Assembly (NCBI GenBank): GCA_023423835.1
Contig: JAFAEW010000112.1
Location: 1 to 55,074, forward strand
Length of the DNA stretch: 55,074 nucleotides
Direction of reading: 5' to 3'
Source of the DNA: Bacteroidota bacterium
GTDB taxonomy: Bacteria > Bacteroidota > Bacteroidia > Chitinophagales > Chitinophagaceae
The notes under the pieces were generated by a model that worked only from the letters and a program-made list of their open reading frames with translations, made no database searches and was not told the origin of the DNA. Position numbers and translations under genes: made by a program. Every line of letters starts with the position of its first letter. Positions within the stretch are counted from its first letter, which is position 1. Shown in pieces: positions 22,383 through 31,520 of the stretch.

Positions 22383-25382
22383 TTGACAAAACGTTTTCTG
22401 ATTTTTGCTGTATTGCTCACTTTCATTCAGTTGCTGAAGGCTCAGCAAAACCAGATGTTTTTTCATTTTGGGATGGAAGACGGTCTGTCCGGAAACTTTA
22501 TTCAGAAAGTGCAACAGGACAACGACGGGTATTTATGGGTATTGTCAAACATCGGTCTGCAACGTTTTGACGGCATTCGCTTCACTGAGATTTCCGGTGA
22601 AAGCGGAGCAATTCCTGCGGGTAAGATCAATGAAATTCTGATCGATAAAAAAAACCGTCTGTGGATCTATTTCCAAAATAATTCAATCGGTTATTTAAAT
22701 CCCCGAAATCTTAAATGGCGGTGGGTGAACCTTGAAGGATCGGGACAGGCGCCAACAATTTTCGAATCAAACGAAGGCAAAATTTTGTTATGCTTCAGAT
22801 CAGGCAAATTCTTCACCCTGAATGAGGCAACGCAAACTTTCTCTGAAAAGAACAATTTCTTTCATCTCCCCCAGGACTGGCGATTTATAACACTGTCGCA
22901 AGACAGCAAAAACAATTTCTGGATTGGAACGAGGGAAGGCCTGGTGAAATTCAATCCACAAAAAAACACCCTTTCCTACTCTGGCCACAATGTGGATAAC
23001 GATCCCGTGATCGCGATGGTTGGCAATCTGAAATCTGTTCAAAATTTTCAGTTGAGCAACGATGGTCTCACCGGCTGGATTACGGCCTGGCCACAAGAGG
23101 GAATGTCGTTTAAGCAAATTGATGTTGAAAACAAAAAAACAAAAGATCTCACCGCCTATATTTTGAAACAGATAAACAATAAATACTACACCGTACACCG
23201 GTTGTTTGAGTCAAGGGAAACAACCTGGATTTATGGTGAAACCCTATTGGCGCAATACAACCGCAGACAGGATAAGGTTCAGGTTTATCAAACTTCCAAT
23301 CAGGCGAGATTTGCTATTTATTACGACGTTATCAACGACGTTTTCGAAGACAGGGAGCAGAATCTATGGATTGCAACAGACGATGGTTTGTACCGCTATA
23401 CGCCGCCAAGTCCTTTTTTAAGTTCGCTCTATAACTATCTGCCACATAAAGATTCTGCATTCACACCCGATGTTACCGATATACTTGAATTAAGTTCAGG
23501 AGACTTACTCGTAAGCACGTGGGGAAATGGCGTTTTCAGCTATGACCGGAACTTCAGACCCGTTGCTTCCCGCCTGAATGAAAGCAAAAAATTCAAGGAC
23601 GCAATCATGATCTGGAGTATGGTTGAGATGCCCAACAACGATATCTGGATGGGAGCGCAGGATGGATGGTTGTGGCATTATCAAAGCACAAAAAGTAAGT
23701 GGATATCCTTTCAGCCTGAGCTGGCGCAAAAATCTACGATCCGACTGGTTGAAAAGGATACGGCGGGCAATCTGTGGATCGGCACGCAGGCCGGTCACAT
23801 CATCAGGTATGATACCCGTCAGGACAAATGGCAGCTCATTCACCGCAGCACCGGCATCATCAGCAGGATTGTAGTGACTCCCAATAACGAAATCTGGGCG
23901 GCAACCTATACCGAAGGTGTCTTTAGAATAAATGGCGAAACCGGCAATATTATAGCGCAATATTCCGAAAATGGCCCCCCCGGAAGCCGTATTTCGGAGA
24001 AGGAGGTAAACGATGTTATTCAATATAACGACAGCATCATTCTCATCGCCTCGGGTGCACTAAATGTATTAAACCTGCGGACCAGTAAAATTTCGGCCTT
24101 TAAGACCAGGGCTGGTATCATCATCTTCGAAAAAGACGATTCGGGCATCATCTGGGCAGCCACCAATATCGGTCTTCAGGGATTCAGCTTTCCTGATTTC
24201 AAAGAATTTATTTCCTTCGATCAGGCTCACGGTATCGATAATTTCAATTTTAATATTGCTGCCTCGGCGCGCTTAAGAAACGGATCGGTTGTGTTTGGAA
24301 ACAGCCATGGTCTTATCACTTTCGATCCTGCCGCTCTACTCGCCGAAAACCGAAAAAATAAGTTTGAAAACGTGCTGATCTCAGAAGTATTCATCAATGA
24401 GAAAAAATATCCCGTTGATTCGTTACTCGCATTAAAAAGGTTAAAAGCCGGTCCTGAAAAGGTTTCGATCCGCATCAGGTACACTACCAACACCTTCAGA
24501 AACCACCGCACCATTTATTTCAAGCTCGAAGATGTGAATGCTGACTGGCAGGAGATGCCATCAAATCAGGAAGTAGTCTTAAACTATCTTCCATCCGGAA
24601 GTTACAAGCTGAAAACGGGCCTTCGTAATGACAACAACGAAATCAGGGAACTCAATGTGATTCCGATAGAAATTGAACCGCAGTTTTACGAATCAACCTG
24701 GTTTTATATTTTGATGTCACTCACGGCTCTTACAGTATTATTTGTCGTGGACAGATATAGGATGAAACGGCGCGAATATATCCAGGAAATGCGTAGAAAT
24801 ATCGCACGGCAATTGCATGCCGACATAAGCAGCACGCTCGAAAAAGTTAATATCCTTAGTGATATAGCAATTCTAAAACAGGATAATGATCCGGTGAAGT
24901 CGAAGGAATTTATTACAGAAATAAAAGGCCGGAGTTCATCGATGATTTCGGCCATGCAGGACATGCTCTGGTCAATTTCACCCGAAAATGACAGCACCGA
25001 AGAACTGGTAAACCGGTTTGACAAATATATAAAGGTGTTGAATAACCGGCACCAATCGGTCTTCCAGATGGCATACGACGAAAAGGTGAAACACCTCTCC
25101 CTGAATATAGAATTACGGTATCAGCTCCTGCTTTTATTCAAACGCACGCTGAAGGCATTTATTTCTTCCGGATTTAAGGATCTGAATATCTATATTGGAT
25201 GTGAAAAAAGCCAGAATATTCAGTTCTGCTTTCAGTTTATGAACGAAAATGAGAACAACCGGGCTTTGATCAACTATTTAAACAGCAGTGAATTATTGGA
25301 AAAATTAGCGGGTATAAACGGGGAGATAACAACATCGATTCAATCAAAAATTTCGGAAGTTGTCATTAAAATAAATCTGTGA
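22383..25382 (+). CDS. Two-component propeller sensor with degenerate kinase domain
   Basis: A 999-residue membrane protein. It starts at TTG (22383), which gives a good signal peptide (MTKRFLIFAVLLTFIQLLKAQ). The periplasmic part is built of two-component-propeller repeats (DGYLWVLSNIGLQRFDG, FWIGTREGLVKFNP, LWIATDDGLYRYTP, LWIGTQAGHIIRYDT) and a Y_Y_Y domain, followed by one membrane span near residues 773-792. The cytoplasmic part has a HisKA_3-like helix with His812 in RQLHADISSTLEKVN. The ATPase region is degenerate: the N-box position reads LFKRTLKAFISS (about 918-929) without the Glu and Asn that bind Mg-ATP, and no DxGxG motif follows. It is likely a pseudokinase that senses a ligand and signals through its partners. 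It overlaps the next gene by four bases. Confidence 0.85.
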   Translation: MTKRFLIFAVLLTFIQLLKAQQNQMFFHFGMEDGLSGNFIQKVQQDNDGYLWVLSNIGLQRFDGIRFTEISGESGAIPAGKINEILIDKKNRLWIYFQNNSIGYLNPRNLKWRWVNLEGSGQAPTIFESNEGKILLCFRSGKFFTLNEATQTFSEKNNFFHLPQDWRFITLSQDSKNNFWIGTREGLVKFNPQKNTLSYSGHNVDNDPVIAMVGNLKSVQNFQLSNDGLTGWITAWPQEGMSFKQIDVENKKTKDLTAYILKQINNKYYTVHRLFESRETTWIYGETLLAQYNRRQDKVQVYQTSNQARFAIYYDVINDVFEDREQNLWIATDDGLYRYTPPSPFLSSLYNYLPHKDSAFTPDVTDILELSSGDLLVSTWGNGVFSYDRNFRPVASRLNESKKFKDAIMIWSMVEMPNNDIWMGAQDGWLWHYQSTKSKWISFQPELAQKSTIRLVEKDTAGNLWIGTQAGHIIRYDTRQDKWQLIHRSTGIISRIVVTPNNEIWAATYTEGVFRINGETGNIIAQYSENGPPGSRISEKEVNDVIQYNDSIILIASGALNVLNLRTSKISAFKTRAGIIIFEKDDSGIIWAATNIGLQGFSFPDFKEFISFDQAHGIDNFNFNIAASARLRNGSVVFGNSHGLITFDPAALLAENRKNKFENVLISEVFINEKKYPVDSLLALKRLKAGPEKVSIRIRYTTNTFRNHRTIYFKLEDVNADWQEMPSNQEVVLNYLPSGSYKLKTGLRNDNNEIRELNVIPIEIEPQFYESTWFYILMSLTALTVLFVVDRYRMKRREYIQEMRRNIARQLHADISSTLEKVNILSDIAILKQDNDPVKSKEFITEIKGRSSSMISAMQDMLWSISPENDSTEELVNRFDKYIKVLNNRHQSVFQMAYDEKVKHLSLNIELRYQLLLLFKRTLKAFISSGFKDLNIYIGCEKSQNIQFCFQFMNENENNRALINYLNSSELLEKLAGINGEITTSIQSKISEVVIKINL

Positions 25383-26437
25383 TATTTATGCAGCTGATCC
25401 GGTCAAAATATGTTGCCAAAGATAGTTGGATAATGCCCGCCATCTGCATTCCACTTACTATCATCCTAAACAGCATTTATTTTGGACATTTGTATTTCAG
25501 CAGCAGCACATTTTTCTTTGGGGCGGGTCTGGTTACATTTATTGAACTCACCCTCAATTTTTTCCTTTGCGGCATCATTGCGGTTCTTTTGCTCGAACGA
25601 TTTCCGCGGGAAATCGAGGTATTCAAGAAGCTTACGTTTATGATCGTTAGTTTCATTCTTGTAAGTACCTTATTAAAATACCTTCTATTCAGACTCTATG
25701 AAGTATTACCTCCGTTTAAGATTGAATTGAATGAGAACCGGCTGGCCTGGGTTTGCCTTTCCGTTGCCATCGCAAATATTTTTCTTACTTTTCTTATGGA
25801 AGGAATTTACCGCTATGAAGCCTGGCAAAAAAGTGTAAAGGAATCAGAATTATTAAACATCAATTACCGCCAAACACAGTTGAATGCGTTGAAAAGCCAT
25901 ATTTCTCCGCATTTTTTGTTTAATAATCTCAACACCCTCAGCAGCCTGATTGAAGACGATGAAGAAACGTCGGAATTGTTTTTAAATGAAATGACGAAAG
26001 TGTACAGATACATGTTGAAAAACGATACGGGGCAATTGGTCAGCCTGGAATCCGAACTGAAATTTTTACAATCGTACCTGTTTCTTTTAGGCAAACGCTA
26101 TGGTGATGGATTGCAGGTATTGATAACCACGAATGAGCCGTGTGCAGAAAAACAGATTGTTCCCATGTTGCTGCAGGTAATAATTGAGAATGCAATTAAT
26201 CAGAATGTGGTAAGTAAATCGAAGCCCCTGCATATCTCAGTTTTCGTAGATGGAAATTGTTTTGTGGTGGTTGAAAACAAACTACAGCCAAAAATAATAG
26301 CGGCGGAAATGGAAGTAGAACGTGGGTTAGACACGATGGTACGAAAATACAAACTGATCGGGAAACAACTAAACGTGATAGATGAACCGGGATTCAGGAG
26401 GGTTGTGATTGAATTAATCAACGAAAACGAAGGATGA
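25379..26437 (+). CDS. LytS-type histidine kinase 1, ATP site weakened
   Basis: Up to 352 residues (from a GTG at 25379; an ATG at 25388 is the alternative). Four predicted membrane spans lie in the first ~140 residues, followed by a LytS/YehU-type His_kinase domain: SHISPHFLFNNLNTLSSL with the phospho-acceptor His (residue 175 from the ATG), then the ATPase region VIIENAINQNVVSKSKP. Here the usual ENAxKHN reads ENAINQN, and the normal GIGLxNI segment reads VERGLDTMV, so two parts of the nucleotide site deviate. It overlaps both neighbours by four bases (GTGA and ATGA), showing tight co-translation with the propeller protein and the second kinase. Confidence 0.83.
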   Translation: MIFMQLIRSKYVAKDSWIMPAICIPLTIILNSIYFGHLYFSSSTFFFGAGLVTFIELTLNFFLCGIIAVLLLERFPREIEVFKKLTFMIVSFILVSTLLKYLLFRLYEVLPPFKIELNENRLAWVCLSVAIANIFLTFLMEGIYRYEAWQKSVKESELLNINYRQTQLNALKSHISPHFLFNNLNTLSSLIEDDEETSELFLNEMTKVYRYMLKNDTGQLVSLESELKFLQSYLFLLGKRYGDGLQVLITTNEPCAEKQIVPMLLQVIIENAINQNVVSKSKPLHISVFVDGNCFVVVENKLQPKIIAAEMEVERGLDTMVRKYKLIGKQLNVIDEPGFRRVVIELINENEG

Positions 26438-27501
26438 TGTCAGCGATTTTTCAAAAATGGTCAAAGTTAAAAGTCTATTGCTTCATTTTTTCGATGCCCA
26501 TTATCATCATTATGTTTCATCTCATAATGTTTGAAAACCGGGCCTGGAAAGAACCGTTGTTGTGGTTGTACTCCTCTCCTCTTATTTTTCTACTGGGATT
26601 GCTTTCGATGAATTCGCATGTTCTGTACGACAATTGGATCGAAAAAAAATATCCGGCTCTACATCAGACAAGAAAGAGGATAATCATGAAATGCCTCATC
26701 ACGGTTTTTATAATGACACCCTCGGTTTATTTTATTTTTCTATTGTATCATGTTTTTCACTTGTTTGGATACCGGCTGCAGCCAGATCATTTATGGCAGG
26801 GCGCACTGGTTGGATTCAGCATCAATCTGATATTTGAAACTTTATATGAAGCAGATTTTGTGTTTCGAAAAAACCGGGAAAATGCTTCCGAAAATGCTAC
26901 CTTATACCAGCTTTCATTGTCTGAGGAATTCGATTCCTTGAAAAATCAGGTGAATCCGCATTTTCTCTTCAACTGTTTCAATACACTTTCGTCATTGATA
27001 GGGACGAATAAATCAAAGGCGCTCCATTTTCTCGATGAGTTGAGTAAGGTTTACAGAAGCCTTCTGAAAAATAACCACGATTCGCTAAACAGCCTGTCCC
27101 AGGAACTTTATTTTATTGAATCTTATTTTCAGCTTTTGAAGACCAGATATGGCGATGCAGTGAAGCTTCATATTCAGATTGATCCCCAGTATGAACGCTA
27201 CCTGCTTCCCGCAATGGCTTTGCAATTACTGGTAGAAAATGCGGTTAAACACAATACGGTTTCAAGGAAAACGCCGCTGCTCATCGAAATATTCACGTCG
27301 GGGGAAAATAAACTTGTGGTGAATAATAATCTTCAGCGAAAAATTGTAATGTCGCATACCAACGGAATCGGACTGCAAAACATCAAGGCAAAATACCAGC
27401 TGCTGAAACAACCGGGCTTTCAGGTGATGGAAGGAAACAAGAATTTTACGGTCGTATTGCCGTTGATGTGGCGACAGACAGAAACGGCTCAACCCGCTTA
27501 A
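26434..27501 (+). CDS. LytS-type histidine kinase 2, intact
   Basis: A 355-residue membrane histidine kinase. N-terminal spans lie in the first ~140 residues, then KNQVNPHFLFNCFNTLSSL with the phospho-acceptor His176, the N-box LLVENAVKHNTVS and the GIGL motif HTNGIGLQNIKAKYQLL, all matching active LytS-family kinases. It phosphorylates a LytTR-type regulator in this family, and one lies directly downstream (93 bases). It is a paralogue of the preceding gene but keeps canonical ATP-binding motifs, so it is the likely catalytic member of the set. Confidence 0.88.
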   Translation: MMSAIFQKWSKLKVYCFIFSMPIIIIMFHLIMFENRAWKEPLLWLYSSPLIFLLGLLSMNSHVLYDNWIEKKYPALHQTRKRIIMKCLITVFIMTPSVYFIFLLYHVFHLFGYRLQPDHLWQGALVGFSINLIFETLYEADFVFRKNRENASENATLYQLSLSEEFDSLKNQVNPHFLFNCFNTLSSLIGTNKSKALHFLDELSKVYRSLLKNNHDSLNSLSQELYFIESYFQLLKTRYGDAVKLHIQIDPQYERYLLPAMALQLLVENAVKHNTVSRKTPLLIEIFTSGENKLVVNNNLQRKIVMSHTNGIGLQNIKAKYQLLKQPGFQVMEGNKNFTVVLPLMWRQTETAQPA

Positions 27502-27564
27502 AAGCAATTGAATCAATGTTTGAAACAGTTGATAAGGATTTCCGAAAAAATAAATCACATTCGA

Positions 27565-27576
27565 TATAAATTTATA
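27565..27576. promoter_or_regulatory. Palindrome between kinase 2 and the LytTR gene
   Basis: TATAAATTTATA is a perfect 12-base palindrome 18 bases before the LytTR ATG. It may mark an internal promoter, but AT-rich palindromes are common. Confidence 0.25.
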
Positions 27577-27594
27577 CAACAAATTCTAATCAAT

Positions 27595-28356
27595 ATGAAG
27601 GTACTTATCATAGAAGATGAGGAACTGGCGGTAAACAAACTGGTGAAAACGCTTTCATCCATTGATGCAACAATTGAAGTTGCAGGTGTAACCGACAGCA
27701 TTGAAAGCTCGGTCGAATGGTTTCAAACCAATCCCAGCCCCGACCTCGTTTTGATGGATATTGAACTGAGCGACGGGCAAAGCTTCGAGATATTCAATCT
27801 TACGGATATAAAAAGCCCGGTCATCTTCACGACTTCCTATGATGAGTATGCTTTGAAAGCTTTCAAGGTCAACAGCGTTGATTATTTGTTGAAACCGGTT
27901 CAGAAAGATGAACTCGAAACAGCCATCCACAAATTCCGCAATAATTTTATTGCAACTCCGGCGCTGGGTCTTGACGGATTGATGAAGGAACTACAGCAAA
28001 GGCTACAGCTCAAAAATTACCGTAAAAGGTTCCTGGTAAAAAATGCGAACAAACTGGTAAGCGTTGAGGTTGATGAAATAGCTTACTTCTACAGCGATGG
28101 CAGGCTGAACTTCTTCAAAACCTTCGACAACAGAAAATTTATCATCGACTACACGATGGAAGAATTGCAGGACATGCTCGATCCTGAAAAGTTTTTTCGA
28201 ACTAACCGCGCATTCTATGTTTCGATTAAAAGTATTGACCGGATAGAAGATTATTTTGGTAACCGACTGATTCTGCAACTCAAGCCGATGATTGAAAAAG
28301 ATGCGATCGTAAGCCGCGAAAAGGTTACGGATTTTAAACTGTGGATGGGAAAATAA
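27595..28356 (+). CDS. LytTR-family response regulator
   Basis: A 253-residue regulator: a receiver domain (MKVLIIEDEELAVNKL, phospho-acceptor Asp55 in LVLMDIELSDG, switch Thr in FTTSYDEYALKAF, Lys in YLLKPVQKDEL) followed by a LytTR DNA-binding domain (KRFLVKNANKLVSVEV, YFYSDGRLNFF, FFRTNRAFYVSIKSI). The internal ATG at 27595 is chosen because receivers start right there; the frame is open to 27508. It is the only output protein of the upstream three-sensor operon and probably binds paired direct repeats as other LytTR proteins do. Confidence 0.93.
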   Translation: MKVLIIEDEELAVNKLVKTLSSIDATIEVAGVTDSIESSVEWFQTNPSPDLVLMDIELSDGQSFEIFNLTDIKSPVIFTTSYDEYALKAFKVNSVDYLLKPVQKDELETAIHKFRNNFIATPALGLDGLMKELQQRLQLKNYRKRFLVKNANKLVSVEVDEIAYFYSDGRLNFFKTFDNRKFIIDYTMEELQDMLDPEKFFRTNRAFYVSIKSIDRIEDYFGNRLILQLKPMIEKDAIVSREKVTDFKLWMGK

Positions 28357-28357
28357 G

Positions 28358-28377
28358 CCGCTAAGTTTATTTAGCGG
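28358..28377 (+). terminator. Small hairpin after the LytTR stop
   Basis: CCGCTAA/TTAGCGG (28358-28364, 28371-28377) with a six-base loop and no T-run after it. It may help 3'-end protection. Confidence 0.4.
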
Positions 28378-28431
28378 AAGCAATTCTACGTACAGCAGAA
28401 GGAAAGAAACTGGTGATTCCGGGATTGAATA

Positions 28432-28459
28432 AAGGTCATCCCGGCAAGGAGATGACCTT
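28432..28459 (+). terminator. Terminator of the signalling operon
   Basis: AAGGTCAT/ATGACCTT (28432-28439, 28452-28459) followed by CTGATTTTT on the plus strand, between the convergent LytTR and lipoprotein genes. Confidence 0.6.
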
Positions 28460-28475
28460 CTGATTTTTCCGATCG

Positions 28476-29009
28476 TCAAAATTTCTTAATTAATGGAATT
28501 GAATCCTCCGTTCCCTCCATTAAAAGATAAAGGGCATCTTGTCCGTTTTCAGTTCCAAAGTCATAACTGTAAACGATTTCTGCCGTCAATTCACTTTGTC
28601 TTAAGTCGCGCTCTTCCACAATCTGTCCGTTTGCCGTTTGTCTGAAATGGGCAGAAGTTGCATGTGTCGTAATGGTTTTGGTTGCTTCATCTATTTCAAC
28701 TGTACCTTTTGTTACCGATTGCATGTAGGTGACCACCGTTCCCGACACATAGCTAGAGGTAAAATACTGTTCGAAAGAACCGTCGGCGTTAAACTTAAAG
28801 GCTATTGACATTTCAAAACCATTTCCCAAATACTCTTCGGGATCCTGCGACCAGTATTCGGTCATGGAAAATTGTCCATACATCCAACTACCCTGAAGAC
28901 TTGCAGGAACGGTTGTTCGCGGTGTATCGGCGTTTGTTGACGCAATTTCTTTTTTACAGGCACCAATCATCACCAGCATTATGAAAGGCGCGAAGATTAA
29001 TTTTTTCAT
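28476..29009 (-). CDS. Lipoprotein, lipocalin-like
   Basis: A 177-residue lipoprotein. The signal MKKLIFAPFIMLVMIGAC has a good lipobox with acylated Cys18. The mature part has SLQGSWMYGQFSMTEYW, IAFKFNADGSFEQYFTSS and VEIDEATKTITTHATS, a beta-rich pattern like the lipocalin-like proteins common in Bacteroidota. No binding site can be named. The ATG at 29009 is chosen because the signal starts there, not at 29027. It is a single gene, convergent with the LytTR operon. Confidence 0.7.
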   Translation of the reverse strand: MKKLIFAPFIMLVMIGACKKEIASTNADTPRTTVPASLQGSWMYGQFSMTEYWSQDPEEYLGNGFEMSIAFKFNADGSFEQYFTSSYVSGTVVTYMQSVTKGTVEIDEATKTITTHATSAHFRQTANGQIVEERDLRQSELTAEIVYSYDFGTENGQDALYLLMEGTEDSIPLIKKF

Positions 29010-29189
29010 GTTATTATTGTTTACCATCCAAAATTATCTTCCGCTAAATGCGTGGAAACAGCAGCCTGTGTGAAGTGCGTATTTTATGAAAGGAATTGAA
29101 GAATTTCAACGAAGAAAATGCTACTTCCGCTTTTTTGGTAAACCATATTCCTCCTTCCAAAAAGTTCATGTTGCCACAGAATCAGACAC

Positions 29190-29825
29190 TCATTTTCTCG
29201 CCAGGTTTTCGGGTGGAACCGGCGTAGGCACGGCATTGTTAACCGGCTTTAGCGTTTTAAGATAAGCGAACATTGCTTTCAGTTCATTATCGCTGGCAGC
29301 ATGGCGCAAGCCCTGCGCCACCCCATCCATCGGAGGCAGCAGGTTGCGGCTGGCCTGAAGACCATTGAATTTCCCGTTTTTAAATACATTCAAAAATTCT
29401 CCTTCATTCCAGTTTCCGATTCCGCTTTCCGAAGGCGTAAGATTTGCCGAATAAGAGATTCCCCACGGACCAACCCACGTAGTAAGGTCGTTGGTGAGTG
29501 CGAGGCCCTTCTTTTCTAATTCCTTTCGATCTACATCGGGAGGGGGGACATTTGCAGGATGACCCGCGAGAAACATCGATGTGTCGGGCATCAAACCGGC
29601 ACCGGTCATTGATTTTGGAGTGTGGCAGTCAGAACAGCCTCCCATTGCAACCAGGTGCTTCCCCCATTCAACCTGATTGGGGAAACCTCCATATTGTACC
29701 GTTGCTTCCGTTTTGCGGGCAGCCGATTTGTCTGGCATATCAGTGGAAGACTTTGAGTTGCAGGCGCAAATTAATGATGTGCCCACCAGGGTACTGATGG
29801 CGGCACAAAACAAGATCGTTTTCAT
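29190..29825 (-). CDS. Monoheme cytochrome c lipoprotein
   Basis: A 211-residue protein with signal MKTILFCAAISTLVGTS and a lipobox ending at Cys22 (LICAC), so it is probably lipid-anchored. One heme site, CSDCH (64-68), lies in VAMGGCSDCHTPK. The mature part includes SANLTPSESGIGNWNEGEF and LLPPMDGVAQGLRHA, typical of cytochromes related to alcohol/gluconate dehydrogenase c-subunits. It could pass electrons in the periplasm; no partner enzyme is adjacent. The ATG at 29825 is selected for the signal peptide. Confidence 0.83.
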   Translation of the reverse strand: MKTILFCAAISTLVGTSLICACNSKSSTDMPDKSAARKTEATVQYGGFPNQVEWGKHLVAMGGCSDCHTPKSMTGAGLMPDTSMFLAGHPANVPPPDVDRKELEKKGLALTNDLTTWVGPWGISYSANLTPSESGIGNWNEGEFLNVFKNGKFNGLQASRNLLPPMDGVAQGLRHAASDNELKAMFAYLKTLKPVNNAVPTPVPPENLARK

Positions 29826-29900
29826 GTGTAAACGTTTAGAGCAATAAGGTAGAATCAATTTTTTTTAAAAGAAATTTTTTTTCCGCCGGCTCCCATCAAC

Positions 29901-30257
29901 TTAAACATTTTCACCAAACGTTAGCAGATTCATGTCAGGATCCAATAAAGAAAACTCCTTTTGGCCCCATGGTTTGATCGACAGGTGACCCAGGACGGGG
30001 ACCGACAATCCCGTCTCTATTGCGGAATAATACAGGAGTTCGATTGCAGTGGTGCGAATGTAAATCTGGCCGTAATTTTCTTTCGGATCGAGTGCGGCAA
30101 ACTTGAAGAAATGAATTTGGATTTCATCCTTCCAGACCATCAGATAATCGTCGAATTCATCCTTTCCAAGGAGTTGGAAGCCGAGTTTTTCGAGGTAAAA
30201 TTCTTTTGTTGCCGCTTTGTTCCGCATGGGAAGTTTTGGATGAATAGCCGTAAACAT
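29901..30257 (-). CDS. VOC-superfamily (glyoxalase/bleomycin-resistance) protein
   Basis: A 118-residue single VOC domain: an N-terminal IHPKLPMRNKAATKEFYLEK segment, LGFQLLG, DEIQIHFFKF and a C-terminal KEFSLLDPDMNLLTFGE, the usual betaalphabeta pattern of bleomycin-binding or glyoxalase-like proteins. The substrate is unknown. It lies on the same strand as the ArsR cluster and 33 bases downstream of the DUF4256 gene. Confidence 0.8.
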   Translation of the reverse strand: MFTAIHPKLPMRNKAATKEFYLEKLGFQLLGKDEFDDYLMVWKDEIQIHFFKFAALDPKENYGQIYIRTTAIELLYYSAIETGLSVPVLGHLSIKPWGQKEFSLLDPDMNLLTFGENV

Positions 30258-30290
30258 AATTGTGATTTTTTCGTTGTATGTTGAGTTGGT

Positions 30291-30854
30291 TTAAACACTC
30301 AACCGTCCCCTGAATCCTCTTGCGGCATAGTATGAATCTGCTCCGTTGTGGTAAACAAAGACGGTGTTGTACCTCCGGTCACAGAAAAGCGCCCCGCCCA
30401 GTTCTCTGATTTCAGAAGGTGTCTGAATCCAGCTTGAAGTTTTGGTGTCAAACTTTTCAAGTTTCTGCAGATCACGGTATTGTTGTTCATTCAGCATTTC
30501 AATTCCCATAGCATGCGCCATTTCAATGGCACTGTCGTGGGGCTGATGTTGCTTTCTTGATTCAAGTGCTTTCCGGTCATAACAAACGCTCCTTCTGCCC
30601 TTCGGACTTTCGGGGGAACAATCACAATAGATATATTCCCCTTCCCCTGAAACTGCTATTACGTCGGGTTCTCCACCGGTTTCCTCCATTTGGTAAAGCG
30701 ACCAGAGTTTATCGGCTTGCGTTTCCAGTTTTTGCTGAACATCTGACCATTTCACACCTTTATGCCGGCCTTTGTTTTTTTCAAACCGCGCATTCAGCGT
30801 TTTTAACAATTCCTGCTGTTGTGCAGGAGTAAGCTTTTCTTTTTTTTGACTCAT
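30291..30854 (-). CDS. DUF4256-family protein
   Basis: A 187-residue cytoplasmic protein: WSDVQQKLETQADKLWSL, GEYIYCDCSPESPKGRRSVC, AMGIEMLNEQQYRDLQ and FVYHNGADSYYAARGFRG match the DUF4256 family as I remember it. The family has no known function; the CDCSPE segment and the C-terminal HNGADSYY are its most conserved parts. It is probably co-transcribed with the YdeI gene, 45 bases upstream. Confidence 0.8.
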   Translation of the reverse strand: MSQKKEKLTPAQQQELLKTLNARFEKNKGRHKGVKWSDVQQKLETQADKLWSLYQMEETGGEPDVIAVSGEGEYIYCDCSPESPKGRRSVCYDRKALESRKQHQPHDSAIEMAHAMGIEMLNEQQYRDLQKLEKFDTKTSSWIQTPSEIRELGGALFCDRRYNTVFVYHNGADSYYAARGFRGRLSV

Positions 30855-30899
30855 CTTGTTTTGGAAAATTTTGTTATTAAAGTCCGATGCGAAAAATTT

Positions 30900-31493
30900 C
30901 TACTCATTCAATCCCTTGCCCTGCAATATCCTCGGGATATTTTTTTCCACTCTTGCCTCCCGTGTCTTCGACTGTTTCGGTTGAAGGAAATGCAGTAAAT
31001 AAGCCCGTTGCCGGCCGGCAGTCAAATTTTCAAATGCCGTCTTCAAGTCCTTGTCGGTATTCAGCCGCCTTTCAAATTCTTCCGCAACTTTGAAATCGCT
31101 AACCTTCTTAAACTGCACCTGCAGTCCTGCCTTTTCTATTTCCACTGCTTCGTAAATGTACGATCGTATATCTGTTTGCAACCGGGTAATTTCATGCAGA
31201 CCGGTAAAACGGATTTGCCTTCCGGCCTGTACATTCTCCGACTGCTGTACGAGAATTTTTTTTCTGTCGGCCAGCAACGATCCTTTAAAAAAAAGCAGGG
31301 CGCAATAATCTTTGAAGGCATGAATTAAAACGAGATTTTTATCATTGAAAGTGTAACAGGGACAGCGCCATTTCAATTCTTCCGAAAGTCCGCAATCCAA
31401 TACAATTGATCTTAACTGCTTCAGTTCATTTTGCCATTTTTCAGCCTCGCTGAAATATCCGTCAACTTTAGGATTCATCTTGTTTATTTTCAT
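30900..31493 (-). CDS. YdeI/OmdA-like protein (DUF1801 plus OmdA domain)
   Basis: A 197-residue protein: the N-terminal part (KWQNELKQLRSIVLDCGLSEELKWR, split over a DUF1801-type fold with PCYTFNDKNLVLIHAFKDYC) and a C-terminal OmdA-type helix region (VAEEFERRLNTDKDLKTAF, LTAGRQRAYLLHFLQPK, KTREARVEKNIPRIL). That is the YdeI layout, found as cytoplasmic proteins connected to peptide or stress resistance. It lies 27 bases downstream of the DoxX-like gene. Confidence 0.82.
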   Translation of the reverse strand: MKINKMNPKVDGYFSEAEKWQNELKQLRSIVLDCGLSEELKWRCPCYTFNDKNLVLIHAFKDYCALLFFKGSLLADRKKILVQQSENVQAGRQIRFTGLHEITRLQTDIRSYIYEAVEIEKAGLQVQFKKVSDFKVAEEFERRLNTDKDLKTAFENLTAGRQRAYLLHFLQPKQSKTREARVEKNIPRILQGKGLNE

Positions 31494-31520
31494 TCATGAG
31501 AACAGATAACTTCAGGATAG

